Below, one piece after another: positions 1 to 12,255 of a DNA stretch of 64,000 nucleotides. Numbering within the stretch: the first letter of the stretch is position 1; each line of letters starts with the position of its first letter. A program made the translations under genes and the position numbers. The notes beneath the pieces were generated by a model. The model saw nothing but the letters and a program-made list of their open reading frames with translations. It did not search any database and was not told the DNA's origin. The DNA comes from Centroberyx gerrardi (taxonomy: Eukaryota; Chordata; Actinopteri; Beryciformes; Berycidae). The stretch covers positions 13,769,572-13,833,571 of the forward strand of contig NC_136008.1 in NCBI RefSeq assembly GCF_048128805.1, read 5' to 3'.

Positions 1-3000
1 TCAGGGATAGGCAAGGTGGCTGAGGTATATATATCAAGTTATATCGATGACTTCTCTCCAACTCTGGATGAAATGTGCACACTGGTGACCAAACTGGGAG
101 TGCAGTCCTTAGAAATGTACAAGGTCCATGTCAGAAACTTCAGCACCCAGGCCTTGAGCAGGTATGTCAAAAGTTTCTCACACTCAATGATGACATGTAT
201 CAAGCTGAATGTTAAATATAACTTTTACAATTCAGGAATGTTGACTATATTATACTTGTAATGTGATCATGTAAAAGGCCCTTTAGCCATACTATGTAAC
301 CAGAGGTAAAATGCAGCATCCAGGCTAATAATCTTTTCCAACCTGGGTTTCAAGGTGTGGAGGCGGTCTGAGGGAACTGTCTCTTAGCTTTGCCAAACCC
401 CAGGGTCTGGAATTGGACTTCTGGACCACCACACCCGGGATGCAGACTCTGGAGATGACCTGGACTCAGCTAAGCAATGCCTCATTCTGTGCTGCAGGGA
501 GAGGCGCTGTGTGGAACCTGACATCCCTCCTACTGCCTGCAAACTACCTGACTCAGATCAACACTGACCAGGTATCAGGAATCAGATGGTCCAGGTCATT
601 CCTATCTTTAGACCATTCCGGAAAGAAATTGTTGACCTATAATTACGGCCAAAGGAGCACATGTAGTGCTATGTAGAATCTTTTGTTTTTATTGCATGGT
701 GTGGCCATAATTTTGCTCCGGGTGACATCATTATTGCTGTCATTTTCAGTTTGCTTGCATGCCTCTCCTGGAGAAGCTAGACCTCAGTAACAACTACATT
801 GCTGCTCTGGTTCCGAGGGCCTTCCATGGCCTGGCCAGGTTGCGCATCCTCAAGCTTGCCCAGAACCACCTCACTCACCTGAGAAGCCATTACTTTGAGG
901 AACTGCCTGCTCTGGAGGTAATGAGATGTGAAGATTTTATATGTGTGTGTGGGTGTGTTGAGGGTGGGTGTATGCATGCATTTGTCTGAATATTTCCCAG
1001 GGCTTTAATGGTGTGATCCTGCACTGATCAGGTGCTGGACCTGGATGGAAACAGGATTGACATTGATGGCATAGAAGAGGGCGTGCTTAGGAAGCAGTGT
1101 GAGCTCCGTGATTTGACCCTGGGGCCAATAGACGTCATCTATGAGCTACACCTCGACCTTCTGTTTTACGACTTCCCTCCTAAGCTCCAGAGATTTCACA
1201 TTAACGTTGGTCCAGGGACCAACTTCAACATAGGGCAGCTTGCTCCACCTGAGAAGCCCTTTGTCATGGAGATCATAGGGGATTTTGTCTCTTTACTAGA
1301 CTGCGACAACCATCTATTCCCCAAGGTGCGGGAACTCACAGTGCGGGGACAGCAGGTATTCTTCTATTTGTAGATCCACCATCTTGTTTATAATTTTAAT
1401 TTTAAATCTATGCCCTGCTGCAGCTACATGGGCTGCCACCTTTTGGAGTTCTGTGCTTTACCCTGCATGTTTTACTACAGTCTAAGAGAAAAATGTTCTC
1501 TCTCAAATAAAGGAGCAGAAGGGTACGTTTTTCATCTGCAGCCAAATGTTCGCGGCTGCCTACTTCCCTAATCTGGAGTCCTTTGAGTTCTGGGCCGACC
1601 CGGAGAGGTTTACCATTAGCTATGCTCCCATCAACCAGCTACGAAAGCTCAACAGGCTCAAGCTGGTCAACCTGAACTTCTCCAACCATTCAGACCCAAG
1701 TGTTATCTTCAGGAACCTGACCCAGCTCAGGAGCCTGGTGCTGATCAACTGTAGACTCTATTTCCTTACCAAGGTGCATATCTTCATCTGGTGATTACAC
1801 TGTTGTTTTTGTTGTTGGCATGACTCATAACCCTTGTTTTTCTCTTTTTTCATCAACTGGTTGCCATCTGTCTGTCTGACTGTCTCTGTTTTTCACTCTG
1901 GACATATTTTCTCCAACCAGACTATGTTTGCGGATCTGGTTTCCCTGCGTCTGTTGCGTCTGTACAGTGAGAATCCTCTGTTACTGTTGGACGGCGTGTT
2001 CCTGCCCCTCGTCCATCTGTCCACTGTGGTATTTGACCATGTGGACCTGCGCTGTGACTGCTCCAACGGATGGCTGTTGGAATGGGCTGAACACTCACCA
2101 CGTGTACAGGTCAGCATAGATTCCTTTAGCTATAATTGGTTATCTGTACTTACAGTAAGTCTAACATTTGACAATGGCATAACATTTGTCACTTTGACTA
2201 TCACTTGTCTTCATATATCTGTCTATATCAATTCATGCATTGACTGTGAACATGTCAATTTATTCCTTATTAGTGACTTGTTTGTGACTTGTGCTATTGG
2301 TGATAACTGATTGGTTATTGACCTGTTTTCCAGGTCTTGTCCCTGCAGCACCAGCAGTGTGTGTGGCACTACCGAAGAATCAACTTCTTGTCCACCATGG
2401 AGCGTCTTTGCCAGACCGATGTCGACTTCCTCCTCTACATCTCCACGGCGATAGCCTCGTCTGTCCTCCTCTGCTCCTCGCTGGGATACCGCTTCCTCCG
2501 CTGGCCCTTCCTCATCCTCTTCTTCCGTGTGCGTGGATGGGTGGAGCGCCGTCTGGGCCGGGGGTGGTGGAGGAAGAGGAGGGCAGGGAGAAGAGGAGGA
2601 GAAGGGATAGAGGAGGAAGAGCTGTTGGAAGGAGAGGAGGTTCGCTACGATGCCTTTGTGTCGTTCAGCAGTCGTGATGAGGCTTGGGTGCTGGGAGAGA
2701 TGGCCCCCAGGCTGGAGCTGGAGGGAGAGCCGCAACTTCGACTCTGTCTGCACCACAGAGACTTCGAGGTGAGATTGTTTGAGTCCAGAAATAGGAGAAC
2801 TAGTCCAGATGGCCAGTGAGATCTCATAAGATAAATCAATATTTATAGAAATAAAAGTGATTCTCAGCCAGTCACCTGGATTTTATTCCCACTGGAAAAA
2901 GCAAGATATTGTCAGCCAATCAACCTGCTGTTCTGCAGCTTCAGTGGTAATATCAATTTAGCTCAGCTGAGGTAAAATCAAGTGAACACAGATTCTGCCA

Positions 3001-4119
3001 GTGAATGTTCTCTATTTGCTAACAGAATCATGAAGCAATTTGTACTGATTTTGGGCCAATATGCCCCAACCACCAAGAAATCATCCAAAAATTGAGTTTG
3101 TATTTTTAGACTTCTGGAAGGACTGGCTATGCCCTGAAAGGCTGACAAAGTGGTTTTCAGCCAGTTGAACACACAGCACACTAGTCAAGAAGAGGCCCAT
3201 GGAAAGTGGAACATCTAATTTAAAAGTAGCAGAGAGGAAAGAAAGAGAGGAGATCTGAAAGGAAGCGAGGAATAGAGGTGGGAAAGAGCAGTAAGTAAGA
3301 GAAAAGTTGGGGATGAAAGTAGTGGACTTTTACAATTTGGACTGTGTTTCTGTCTCCCATTTATACATTTTTAAACAAAACTGGGCTACTAACAATTCAG
3401 CCAGGCCAGTAGAAATTTTGTTCTACTCTAGCGAGTTATTGTCCAAAGTCCTCAAGCCTCCCTCAATCCTGTATTGTATATGTCTTGTAATGTGTCACCA
3501 CAAATTAGCCGTCAGCCACCTCAAATTCCTTGTTCACCTGTTGTACTTGGTGAATAAAAGTGATTCTGATTCTGACTACTGATCACATCCATCCATCCAT
3601 CCATCATCTATCTACTGATTCTTCCAATCACCCACCACCTGACAGTAGCTTTAGGACTGTGTCTTGTGTGCAGGTGGGCAAGGGCATTGTGGACAACATC
3701 GCAGAGAGTATCTACAGCAGCAGGAAGACCGTGTGTGTGCTGAGCAGACGCTACTTGCGTAGTGACTGGTGCAGCCTGGAGCTGAAGGTGGCCACACACC
3801 GCCTGCTCTCTGAACACAGCCATCAACTCATACTCATCTTCCTGGAGCACATCTCCCCCTTCGAGCTCTCTGCCTTCCATAGGTAATGGAGATTCACATG
3901 TATGAGAACGCAGAAACACACACACACAAGTACAAGCGGTTACATTCCTTTATCTATCCATATATGCAGACAAGCACACAAAAACATATATGTTGTGTGA
4001 TATACTGCAGACTGGCTAAGTTGGCTAGCACCAGGACCTACCTGGACTGGCCTGAAGATGAGGGGGAGAGGGTGACCTTCTGGGAGCGTCTCCGCCGTAA
4101 CATCGCAGAGAGAGAGTGA
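1..4119 (+). CDS. Toll-like receptor, TLR11-family-like fish TLR (3' part, 5' end outside window)
   Basis: Membrane receptor that senses microbial ligands and signals through a cytoplasmic TIR domain. Exons joined by visible GT-AG sites: <1-161, 355-571, 750-917, 1032-1355, 1519-1773 (1513 is an alternative acceptor), 1921-2109, 2334-2768, 3674-3882, 4011-4119 (stop TGA). The frame is continuous for about 683 codons from position 16. The first five to six exons encode leucine-rich repeats (e.g. [28 protein letters not shown]). The sixth and seventh carry the LRR C-terminal cap (CDC near 2050, then two more Cys), followed by one transmembrane segment ([19 protein letters not shown]) and a charged linker. 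The TIR domain starts at [12 protein letters not shown] (about 2647) and is split by two introns; box 2 is [13 protein letters not shown] and box 3 is [12 protein letters not shown] wording resembles fish TLR21/22/23 more than TLR1- or TLR5-type receptors, but I cannot fix the subtype. Signal peptide and N-terminal LRRs lie off the left edge. Confidence 0.9.
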
Positions 4120-4286
4120 ACCGGTGAGCAGAGCATCTGGGACCTGGTATCAATGGCTACAGCTAGTCTCTTCACAGCAGCAGGATAAAAGTAGATTTCA
4201 TCCTTTCATCCTGTCACAATGAAATGAAAAATGACTTTTTCACCTTGTCAGCAAATTCCCTATATCATAACATACACCTATTTTAC

Positions 4287-4292
4287 AATAAA
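4287..4292 (+). promoter_or_regulatory. Candidate poly(A) signal of the TLR gene
   Basis: AATAAA about 170 bp after the TLR stop codon. A second AATAAA lies at 5106-5111. Either could end the transcript. Confidence 0.45.
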
Positions 4293-5700
4293 TGCCAAAC
4301 AAAACATATATATATTTCTCATAATGTTATATCAGAATGACATTACTTTTTAAATAGATAAATCTGTAGATCAACCAGCCCTATAGTTTCTTATGTGCTT
4401 AAGAAAAGCTGAATCTTTGTGTTTTTGAGTAAGTAAGTAATTTGAGTTAACCTAAAGTCTGTTTACTTTTTAGCGTGAAAAACCTTCCAGTTGAAGATTG
4501 ATCCATTCTCATAGCCAAATGTTGAAGGTGTGACGGGTGAATCAAGGAATTTAAGGATTATGAATTACATTTCAAAATATGGAGAGACACTCTGTTTACA
4601 CACACATGGACCTACAGCCAAGATTCATTCATAAGACAAAGTAGTATGATCAGCCATAAACTAGTAACATACCCCCATGGAAAGAAAACAACTAAGCTAT
4701 TTTCATACTACTGTATATTACATTATGATTTCTCAATCCTCTCTGTAAGCCATTTATTTCACATTAGCAGTATGACATTCTCCTCCCCCAATGACGACCG
4801 AGGGAATGGAGGGAGGAGAACTGTAGACTGCTGTATCAGGCATACAGGGATATGGAGCTGTGTGTGTGTGTGGGTGTGGGTGTGTGTGTGGGTGTGTATG
4901 TGCATGTGTCATTGTTATATAGCTGAGATAAGAAGGCGAGGTGTGGGGATATTAGGATGATAAAGCCATTGTGCTTGCTAGCAGCAACTGCCTCTCTATT
5001 ATGCTGATTGTGCACATCCTAGCTTTAAATAATGTGACTTTCCTGAGGTGAAACCAAAGCTGTGTAACGCAGTACCTCATTCTCAAATGTAAGCCACAAG
5101 TAACAAATAAAGTTTGTTTTTGCAGCACATATTTGGTACAAATACAACTGATTTACTGCTTTCTTTTTGCTCTCTACACCATTTCATACTCTGTCAGACT
5201 GCAGATTTGAATGTGAAACATAGTAAGTGAAAATTGTGAGATTATTTTCCACGCATTTACATTAATGAACGCAGCACAGTGGTTTGCACTGTCGCCTCAC
5301 AGTAAGAAGGTCCTACGGTTCAAATATCGGTCTGGGTATGGAAAATGAATGAATGACATTAAATGAGCAAAACATTAAACTCTCTGTGCTCACACATTGC
5401 AACACTTTTGACCATGCTAACCCGGATTGTCGGTCTGAGCTACAGTTTGACTGGAGCTTTCCTGAAAGAGGTGATTCACCCAGTGATCAATAACTCCTGC
5501 AAGAGAGAAATTACACGCATAAGTTCCACTTGGGAATGCAGTCACGTCATGGAAAGAGGTCAGTGGTTTGCATCCTAGCAGTGTTTGGGTAACATGGCTT
5601 ACACTGTTACTGACTGCGGTGAACAGTGGGCAGGAAACACATGCTGTAAATATATAAGGAGAAATAAGTGAATGAGTAACCTTTTTTTTTTACCAAGAGA
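4293..5700. other. Intergenic region between TLR and first S100 gene
   Basis: No coding potential seen. It holds a short TG-rich microsatellite (about 4860-4905), a second AATAAA at 5106, and a SINE-like fragment at 5270-5339. Confidence 0.6.
5270..5339 (+). repeat. Fragment of a tRNA-derived SINE-like teleost repeat
   Basis: The stretch reads like the head of a common fish short interspersed repeat: an A-box-like GCAGCACAGTGGTTTGCACT, then GTCGCCTCACAGTAAGAAGG, then a degraded B-box-like GGTTCAAAT. Family assignment is from memory of similar repeats, and no target-site duplications were identified. Confidence 0.5.
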
Positions 5701-5985
5701 GGTAGAAAAGGGACAGGAAGGCTCGCACACTCACAACTTACCCACTTCTTTGATATTACTGAGCTGGTGAGTCTTCTGTCTCTATCGTTGTATTGCTTTA
5801 AACATGCGTTCAGTTATGTCACTTATTTAACAATGCTGCTGTTTCCCTCCTCTCCTAGGTTTACCTTAGAAAAACAAACTTAATAAATAGCATACATTCA
5901 CTGTGTGTTAACTGGAAATACTGATCAGGATTAAAAATGTTTCCTCACTTTTACCAGTTCCTTCGTGTCGGTCTCTCTGCTTGTG

Positions 5986-6873
5986 ATGGAGTCTGCCATT
6001 GGTGTGCTGGTGTCCCAGTTCAAGGCGTTCGCTGGGAGCGATGGTTCCTCCGATACACTGAGCAGAGACGAGTTCCAGAGACTGGTAGCAGCACAGCTCC
6101 CTAACTTTGTCAAGGTAAGAGTTAGTAGATTTTTCTGATACCTGATACAACATATTGGAATGAAACTCTTCATTCAGTGTTTGATGTTGAAGTTTACACA
6201 TAAGGTGCCATACACTAACACATGAGTTTGTCATCAAGCAAGAGTTGGCAGCCTGCAGAGACTTGCCTCTTTAACTCCAGTCTTATCTAGTCCTGTTTTT
6301 TGGGGGAGTTTTCTGCATTCTGCATGCCGAACCAGAGTACAAATAGCAAGTAGGTCTTAAGGCCTGAGGACGGCTGGGGCTGCCTGTTCCAAGTGTGGAA
6401 AATTCCATGTGTCTCTGCTTGCATTTAAAGGCTGTAGTATTCATGATGGTCACTAGATGGTGACAGAGACAGAGATCCTTGTGCCAAACCACCTCTGCTG
6501 ATGCTGCATGGACTGGTTAACTGGTCTTCATGGCAGTGGTGTCAGCTAGCCTCCGCCTTGTCTCCTCCCCTCTTACCCTGGATTGAACCGCTACACTAGC
6601 AGTAATATGGATCATAGCTGGTCTAATATGACTGTCAGTGCTGATGATTTGAGGGGTTGAGAGAGCAAGGAATACAAAACAGCACTGAGATACACTCCCA
6701 TGTACCTATATGTAACACTTCACTGTATTTTCCTGTAGAATGCTGGTGACCCTGCTGTCATTGACCAACTCATGAGCTCATTGGACGACAACAGCGATGG
6801 AGAGCTCACCTTTCTGGAGTTCTGGCAGCTGATTGGACGCCTGGCTAGCCAGCAAGGGGGATTCAGCCAATAG
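5986..6873 (+). CDS. S100 calcium-binding protein, S100A13-like (87 aa)
   Basis: Small dimeric EF-hand calcium sensor. Coding exons 5986-6114 (43 codons) and 6739-6873 (44 codons plus TAG) join in phase 0, the usual S100 arrangement. The N-terminal S100-type EF-hand is loose (FAGSDGSSDTLSRDEF). The C-terminal EF-hand has a canonical 12-residue loop, DDNSDGELTFLE (residues 59-70). The end FWQLIGRLA resembles the YWRLIGELA of S100A13, which I take as the nearest human relative; S100A14/A16 are alternatives. A non-coding first exon probably ends at 5766 (CTG|GTGAGT), with the next acceptor near 5857 or 5956. There is no signal peptide, as expected for this cytosolic family. It begins MESAI, like the next gene, suggesting tandem duplication. 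Confidence 0.9.
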
Positions 6874-7537
6874 AGCGCCTTCAGATCCTCTTTTACAACC
6901 CTGTGTGTGTTAGTGACTTGTCTGTGTGGCATTCAGTTTGAAACAATGGGAAGTTAGCAAGATGGAAACACCATATTCTCTGTTAACACTGCATGTGATT
7001 CTTGTGTTTAAATCTGCACTTTATTAAATCCCATCCTTTCCTTGCTTTCACCAGCTTGGTAGTAACAGTCTCCACAGAATACACTTACTGCACCAAACCT
7101 GCCACAGTAGAACTAATCCTGTTTCACAATATACACACACAGAGAGACTGACTCACACACACACACACACACACACACACTCCACAGACGGCTGCTTGTG
7201 CTTACAGGACTAGGGATGTGTGTAAGACTGTTGCATTGGACTGGGAATGCATTGTCTGTGAAAACCGAGAATCTCTGTGTGTAAGCAGAATGTATTCTTG
7301 GCTTCGTGGTTTGTCTAATTCTTAGAAAATGGGCCCCATGTGTTTTATCAGTCCCTGCAGGAGACAGATATAGCCGTAATAGTGCTAAACCAAGCTTTGA
7401 TGTTTAGGGGTAGAAATCATGTTTGATAAAATGTGAAAGGTGCCTATGGTTGTTATTGTTCAGTTCTTTTTCTGTTAGTTTGTTCAGAAGTTTTGTTTTC
7501 TAGTGAACACTGTTTCTCCATTCTCATTACTCAACTG

Positions 7538-7543
7538 AATAAA
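7538..7543 (+). promoter_or_regulatory. Poly(A) signal of the first S100 gene
   Basis: AATAAA about 665 bp after the stop codon, in a context (CTGAATAAAGTTGC) typical of a transcript end. A CA microsatellite at about 7155-7180 lies inside the inferred 3' UTR. Confidence 0.55.
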
Positions 7544-7594
7544 GTTGCAGTTAGGGTGTGGCTTAAATACATGTGTCTATCGAGAAAGCTTTAA

Positions 7595-7625
<31 letters not shown>

Positions 7626-8459
7626 CACGCACACACACACATTCGCACGCGCGCTTGTTCGTACATGTTGAGGCAGAAGAGTATGCCAGAAAAAAGTATG
7701 TAAAAATCATCATGCATGCCACAGAAAAAGCACATATGCATGCATGAATATCTGTTCACATAGATTACACAGACTGGCAAGCTTGTGGCTCGTGTTTACG
7801 GTTGAACAACGGAAAGTTTGGTGGTAATGTTGTTGAGAAACTGATCTGTTGGGCCAGCCTCTCCAGCTGCACCTCTTTCCACATTCTTTCCCTCTCCCAG
7901 GCACACGCCCTATGACACAATGAAAAAAAGCTGGCTGGAGAGAGAAATTAAATCACGGAAAAGATAGCTTATGTGCTGCTGGTTCATCTCGTCTGAGACT
8001 GGAGAGAAGGATCCATAAGAGAGAGATACATAGACAATAGTTGCCTAAATATTTTTTCTTGCCTTTTGTTCCCTGTACTAACGGTGAGTATAGTTTATTC
8101 TTATTCTGACTTTCTGGCTGCGTCTCTGGAGTAAATTTGGACACTGTTCATTATAGTTCATTAGCTCTTTGTGCTGATGGATCCAACTTGTCCTTCGGGC
8201 AAACTCGAAAATGTGTGTCAGTTTAGCTCATTTCCTCCACTGTGCCATGAATATTGTATAGTTTGCGAGCGGCTCTATTGTCATTACCCAGCTTGATGGC
8301 CACAGGTATCGGGTTCTCCTTGCTGGTAATCTAACCCCAATCCCTTTACACTTCAGGAGAAACCGGACTCCTCACCTTTACTTATTTATTTGCCGCGTGT
8401 CAGTTCTGCCTCTGGGCTATCTACAAATTGTCAGGATTAGTTAGGGCTAAATGTAAATG

Positions 8460-8780
8460 GGGGACACGGGCGGGCAAGCCCCTGCAGTCTCCGTTACGCA
8501 CGGCGTTGACAAGATTTGGCATATGCGCCGGGGCCGTTATCGCTCCGTAAACAACAATAACACACACGGCTCTACCGAAAGCATTGTAACGGCGGTCAGT
8601 TCAGCCCTTACCAGTTTTAATTATTAACGTTATGGTAAGACTCCGGTAGCCCGAATCGAATGGCGAGCCTGGTGTAGTTAATGACGCGGCGGAGAAACAG
8701 CGACCCGGGCGATGACAGGTAACATGCTCATACAGGAAGGCAGTCAGTCACACCTAGCGCGAGCAGCACGTCCAGACCGG
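8460..8780. promoter_or_regulatory. CpG-rich island, candidate promoter and first exon
   Basis: CpG density is much higher than in the surrounding sequence (clusters such as GCGCCGGGGCCG, GACGCGGCGGAG, GACCCGGGCGATGACAG). A donor-like site GACAG|GTAACA ends a possible exon at 8718. It lies about 3 kb upstream of the second S100 coding exon, so it may be that gene's promoter and 5' UTR exon. Inference from composition only. A second donor-like site sits at 8083 (AACG|GTGAGT). Confidence 0.4.
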
Positions 8781-9594
8781 GGCTGATTGGTCACTGGGAT
8801 TAATCAATGCTCATGAACCGAACTGACCCGCTGGTGCCACAGTGACAGTTAACTCAACACAGTGATGATCTCTGCGGATGATCTCTCTCACTCCTGTCTA
8901 AGGCGCTTCAAAAGGTTTGTGTCAGTGTTCCAGGACATTCGTGAATTCGAGAGAGTTGTCATGATTAAGTGGAGGACAAGTTGGACTGATAACAGCTTTC
9001 TTGTGCTCTTGCATACTTGCTTGTCACACCTTGTCGTGGCGGGGGGAGGGGTGGGGCAGAACCACCTGGCCAACCTGTAAACTGGTTTAAACCTGTCAGG
9101 CCTTGAAGCAATTTGTAACACTGACAACTAAATGCAAATCAACACCTATTTGTGATCCATATTTCACAAATGGGACCTATATGAAAATCAAGCAACGCCT
9201 CTGACTTCACTTCAGACGTCATAGCACTTGAGTCATTCCAGTCACAAAGTAGCTCTCCAAGCATTGGATCTGAATGCACTGGATAGGCTAAATGCTGAGC
9301 CTCTGTGTACACAGCACACATTCCCAAGCCACCTAGACAGACTGCACTCCTCTTACTCTTATCTGACTCACCCCACCATGTTCCTTTCTACCCATTTGTA
9401 ATTCTGTGGTCCTGTTGTCCCCAGTTCTGACTGCAGCCGGCTCGGTTTCACGTTCATCTCATTACACTCAGGTTTACAGTGGCGAGAGACACTAATGGAT
9501 GGTGACCAGTCAGTCATTTTGATATATTGCCTACACAGATACAGAGACACGCACACACACTCACACTGACCCCAAGTCACTTCCACATATACAG

Positions 9595-9625
<31 letters not shown>

Positions 9626-9938
9626 TCTGCCTGCTCCTGTGCTGGTGTTAATCATGTAGAGAGCGTTAGGAAGGTGTTGGGACAACTAGTCGCCTATTAA
9701 ATAATGATGAACAACACATGGTGATGACAGGTGCTCACTTGTATGCATGAAGAGTAGTGTATCGTTGTGCAACTGTGTGTGTGTGAGTGCAAATGTGTGT
9801 GTGTGTTGGCATTGCAGGGAAGCATATGAAACAGAATCCTGGGCTCGGGTGCCCGACTGTGGGTGTGTTGTGCTCTCGCTCACCCAGTAATTAGGTTAAT
9901 GCAACAGAAGTCCTAATTGCTGTTGGCCTTCCGTAGAT

Positions 9939-9985
<47 letters not shown>

Positions 9986-10827
9986 TCTGTCTGTCTGTCT
10001 GTGTTAGGGTATAGGTGTATGTAGGCCCATAATGTGAGCATTGAGGTGTGACAACTGTGTCAGATGGGAGGTTTACGGGGTTCTACGGTTACTCTTAATG
10101 TCACCTGACATCACCCTGGCACCCTCATCAGCACCCATCCTGTGGCTACCGTCGCCACCGCTGCCTCAGGACAGTTTCCGATACCTATTGGAAAACCTGC
10201 GGCATGCAAGGCCTCACCGCACACTGCTGCACAGATAACAAGTGATAGGCCTACTTACAGACAAGACTTTGAAATGTCAACCACCGTCAACCGTTTTTGT
10301 TAGGACTTTAATTTGTAGCATTTATTTATAGCATTTTTACTCATTTATTTTTTGTAAGTAGTCCAATTCCCTTAGCATTTCTGTTTGTTGAGGAAAGCTG
10401 AGAGGAGAGACATAGTAGCGGAGACACAGGAGAGTCAGCGTACATCAGGCTTCAGAGGCAAAGGGCTTAACCTCTACTCTATCTCTGGGCACAAACTTTG
10501 TTTCCATTTTTATGCTAGATTTGACATTTGATGAAAGCACAAATGTGTTTTCATCATGTTCCTACCCTTGGCCAGTTGGCAATTAGCAGTGGGTGAAATG
10601 AGCCAACAGAGAAATCCCAATACGCAAACTGGGATGTGTCGATGGTTCAGTAGAGAAAGAAACTTGGCATGGCTCCAAAATTGACTCTCTGTCCATATCT
10701 GCACACAGCTACAACCTCAGTGGAGGTATACTGGCTTTTGCTCAAGCATAGGTTCATCTCTTGGTGCATGTGTGCGTGTGCTCACATTCACTTCTTGGTT
10801 GACATGTTTTTCAGCGTGTATTTGGCT

Positions 10828-10895
10828 ACAGTATGCAGTATATTCCTACAGTATGTAGTATACAGTATGCAGTATATTCCTACAGTATGTGATGT
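10828..10895. repeat. 34-bp unit, two tandem copies
   Basis: The unit beginning ACAGTATGCAGTATATTCCT occurs at 10828 and again at 10862. No coding potential. Confidence 0.7.
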
Positions 10896-11790
10896 GTTCA
10901 GAGCCTTGCTGCGAGGGGAGGAGTGCCGCAGCAGACGGGCAGCAGGCAGTAATCTGAACCTATGGCCTCCTGCTGGCTTCTAGGGATCAGATGTCCACCG
11001 TCAGAGATCACAGCTTCCATTGTGTTTACCCCAGAGACTCCCCTCCTCTTCATCCCTCCATCCCTCCATCCCTCCCTCTCTCACTCTGTTTACTTCAGCG
11101 AGCCTTCAGGCTGGGCTGCTTCCTGTCCCTCGCTCCCTTTCCTCTTCCTCTATGCTGACATCACCCGTGTCTCACCTTTCTCACATGTTTATGTCGATGT
11201 GATGCATCCAAGTGTGTCTGATCCAGATGCATTTTCTGGTTGTGATCCATCTAATACCAAGATATTGTGATCACAATTATTAATCTTAATTATTAGTCTT
11301 CAGGAATAATCTTATTTTACTGCACTTTGCACTTGGCTATTTTCAACCACAGCAGACATTCTAAATAAAATGAAATGTTTTGATATTACAGATATACCAT
11401 TATTCTGCAAATATTAACTGTGGAATCTAAAATTACAATATACAGCATGACTGCACAGAATTAGCCCTAATCTGGGCCAGTCAAATGTGCCCAATTCAAA
11501 TACATTTTCAAGTTATGATCTACCTTTCTCCTGTCTGTTTTAAAATAGGAATGGACTTAGCACTCCAAAAATATGATGTGCTTAATAACTAGAGTAAAGC
11601 CTTTTACACATCCACATGTTCAATCTAAATACATTTTCAAGTTAATACGTAGGAACTGTTAGTCTAACACAGGGATGGAATTAGCTCCCCGACAGCATGA
11701 TGTGTGACTTTCTAAGATATGGCCCTATCTCTCCTTTTCACTCCCCTACTCAATTCGCCCCCTTTTCTCATTGCCTCTCTCTCCCTAGAT

Positions 11791-12255
11791 ATGGAGTCAG
11801 CCATCAAGACGGTGGTGAGTGTGTATCTGAAGTCGGCCCGGGGGAAGGACAACCTAGGAGGGTCAGAATTCCAGAAACTGGTGACGAAACAGCTTGGCAA
11901 CATCATGTCTGTAAGGACCTCCATAACCACTCTACCCTCTGCTGTGGATGGTTCTCCATCAGGCTTCTCCTTACCGAATAACACAGATTATCCATCATAT
12001 TAGTATATCTTTTACAGTCTTTGTTTCAAAAAGGAGCATCATATTACTACTTAGATTATCCCCTGTCTGTGTCTCTGTCTCCCTACCTGTTTCTCCCAGG
12101 ATACAGACAGTTCTTCTGCCATAAAAGAGATGAGGCTGGGACTGGATGAGAACAACGATGGAAAGGTCAGCTTCCAGGAATACCTCACTCTGATTGGCTA
12201 CCTGGCCAGCTCCGTCAGCCAGAGCAAGAGTGGATCAAATGCAGCAGCTTCATAG
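11791..12255 (+). CDS. S100 calcium-binding protein, second S100A13-like paralogue (91 aa)
   Basis: EF-hand calcium sensor of the S100 family. Coding exons 11791-11910 (40 codons) and 12100-12255 (51 codons plus TAG) join in phase 0. The acceptor CTCCCTAG at 11788 leaves only two bases before the ATG, so most of the 5' UTR lies in an upstream exon. The N-terminal EF-hand region is SARGKDNLGGSEFQKL. The second EF-hand is canonical, DENNDGKVSFQE (residues 56-67), followed by YLTLIGYLA. The C-terminal tail is Ser/Ala-rich (SQSKSGSNAAAS). The start MESAI and the intron position match the gene upstream, so the two are probably tandem duplicates. The exact fish S100 name cannot be fixed without a tree. 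Confidence 0.88.

Larger units (their letters stand above)
7544..11788. other. Non-coding interval between the two S100A13-like genes
   Basis: Holds CA/GT microsatellites (7594-7640, 9597-9621, 9943-9978), a CpG-rich patch at 8460-8780, and a 34-bp tandem duplication near 10828-10895. No additional exon can be supported. Part of it is probably the first intron and promoter of the second S100 gene. Confidence 0.55.

Noticed and set aside
1546-1773. TLR exon starting at the acceptor at 1541 (CTGCAG|CCAAATG)
   Set aside because: It would put the LRR sequence out of frame with the previous phase-0 exon. The acceptor before 1519 keeps the frame and adds KGTFFICSQ.
1834-2310. 158-codon open frame read through from 1834 to 2310
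   Set aside because: Only 1921-2109 is exon; the rest reads through an acceptor and donor into intron sequence with no LRR pattern.
2223-2756. 177-codon minus-strand frame across the TLR membrane/TIR exon
   Set aside because: Antisense shadow of purine-rich coding sequence; the plus-strand frame gives the LRR cap, membrane helix and TIR box 1.
7577-7904. Open frames over CA/GT tracts (also near 13434-13585, 23599-23967, 37972-38291, 39370-39576)
   Set aside because: They consist of repeated Cys-Val or His-Thr residues from dinucleotide repeats, with no splice context or family resemblance.
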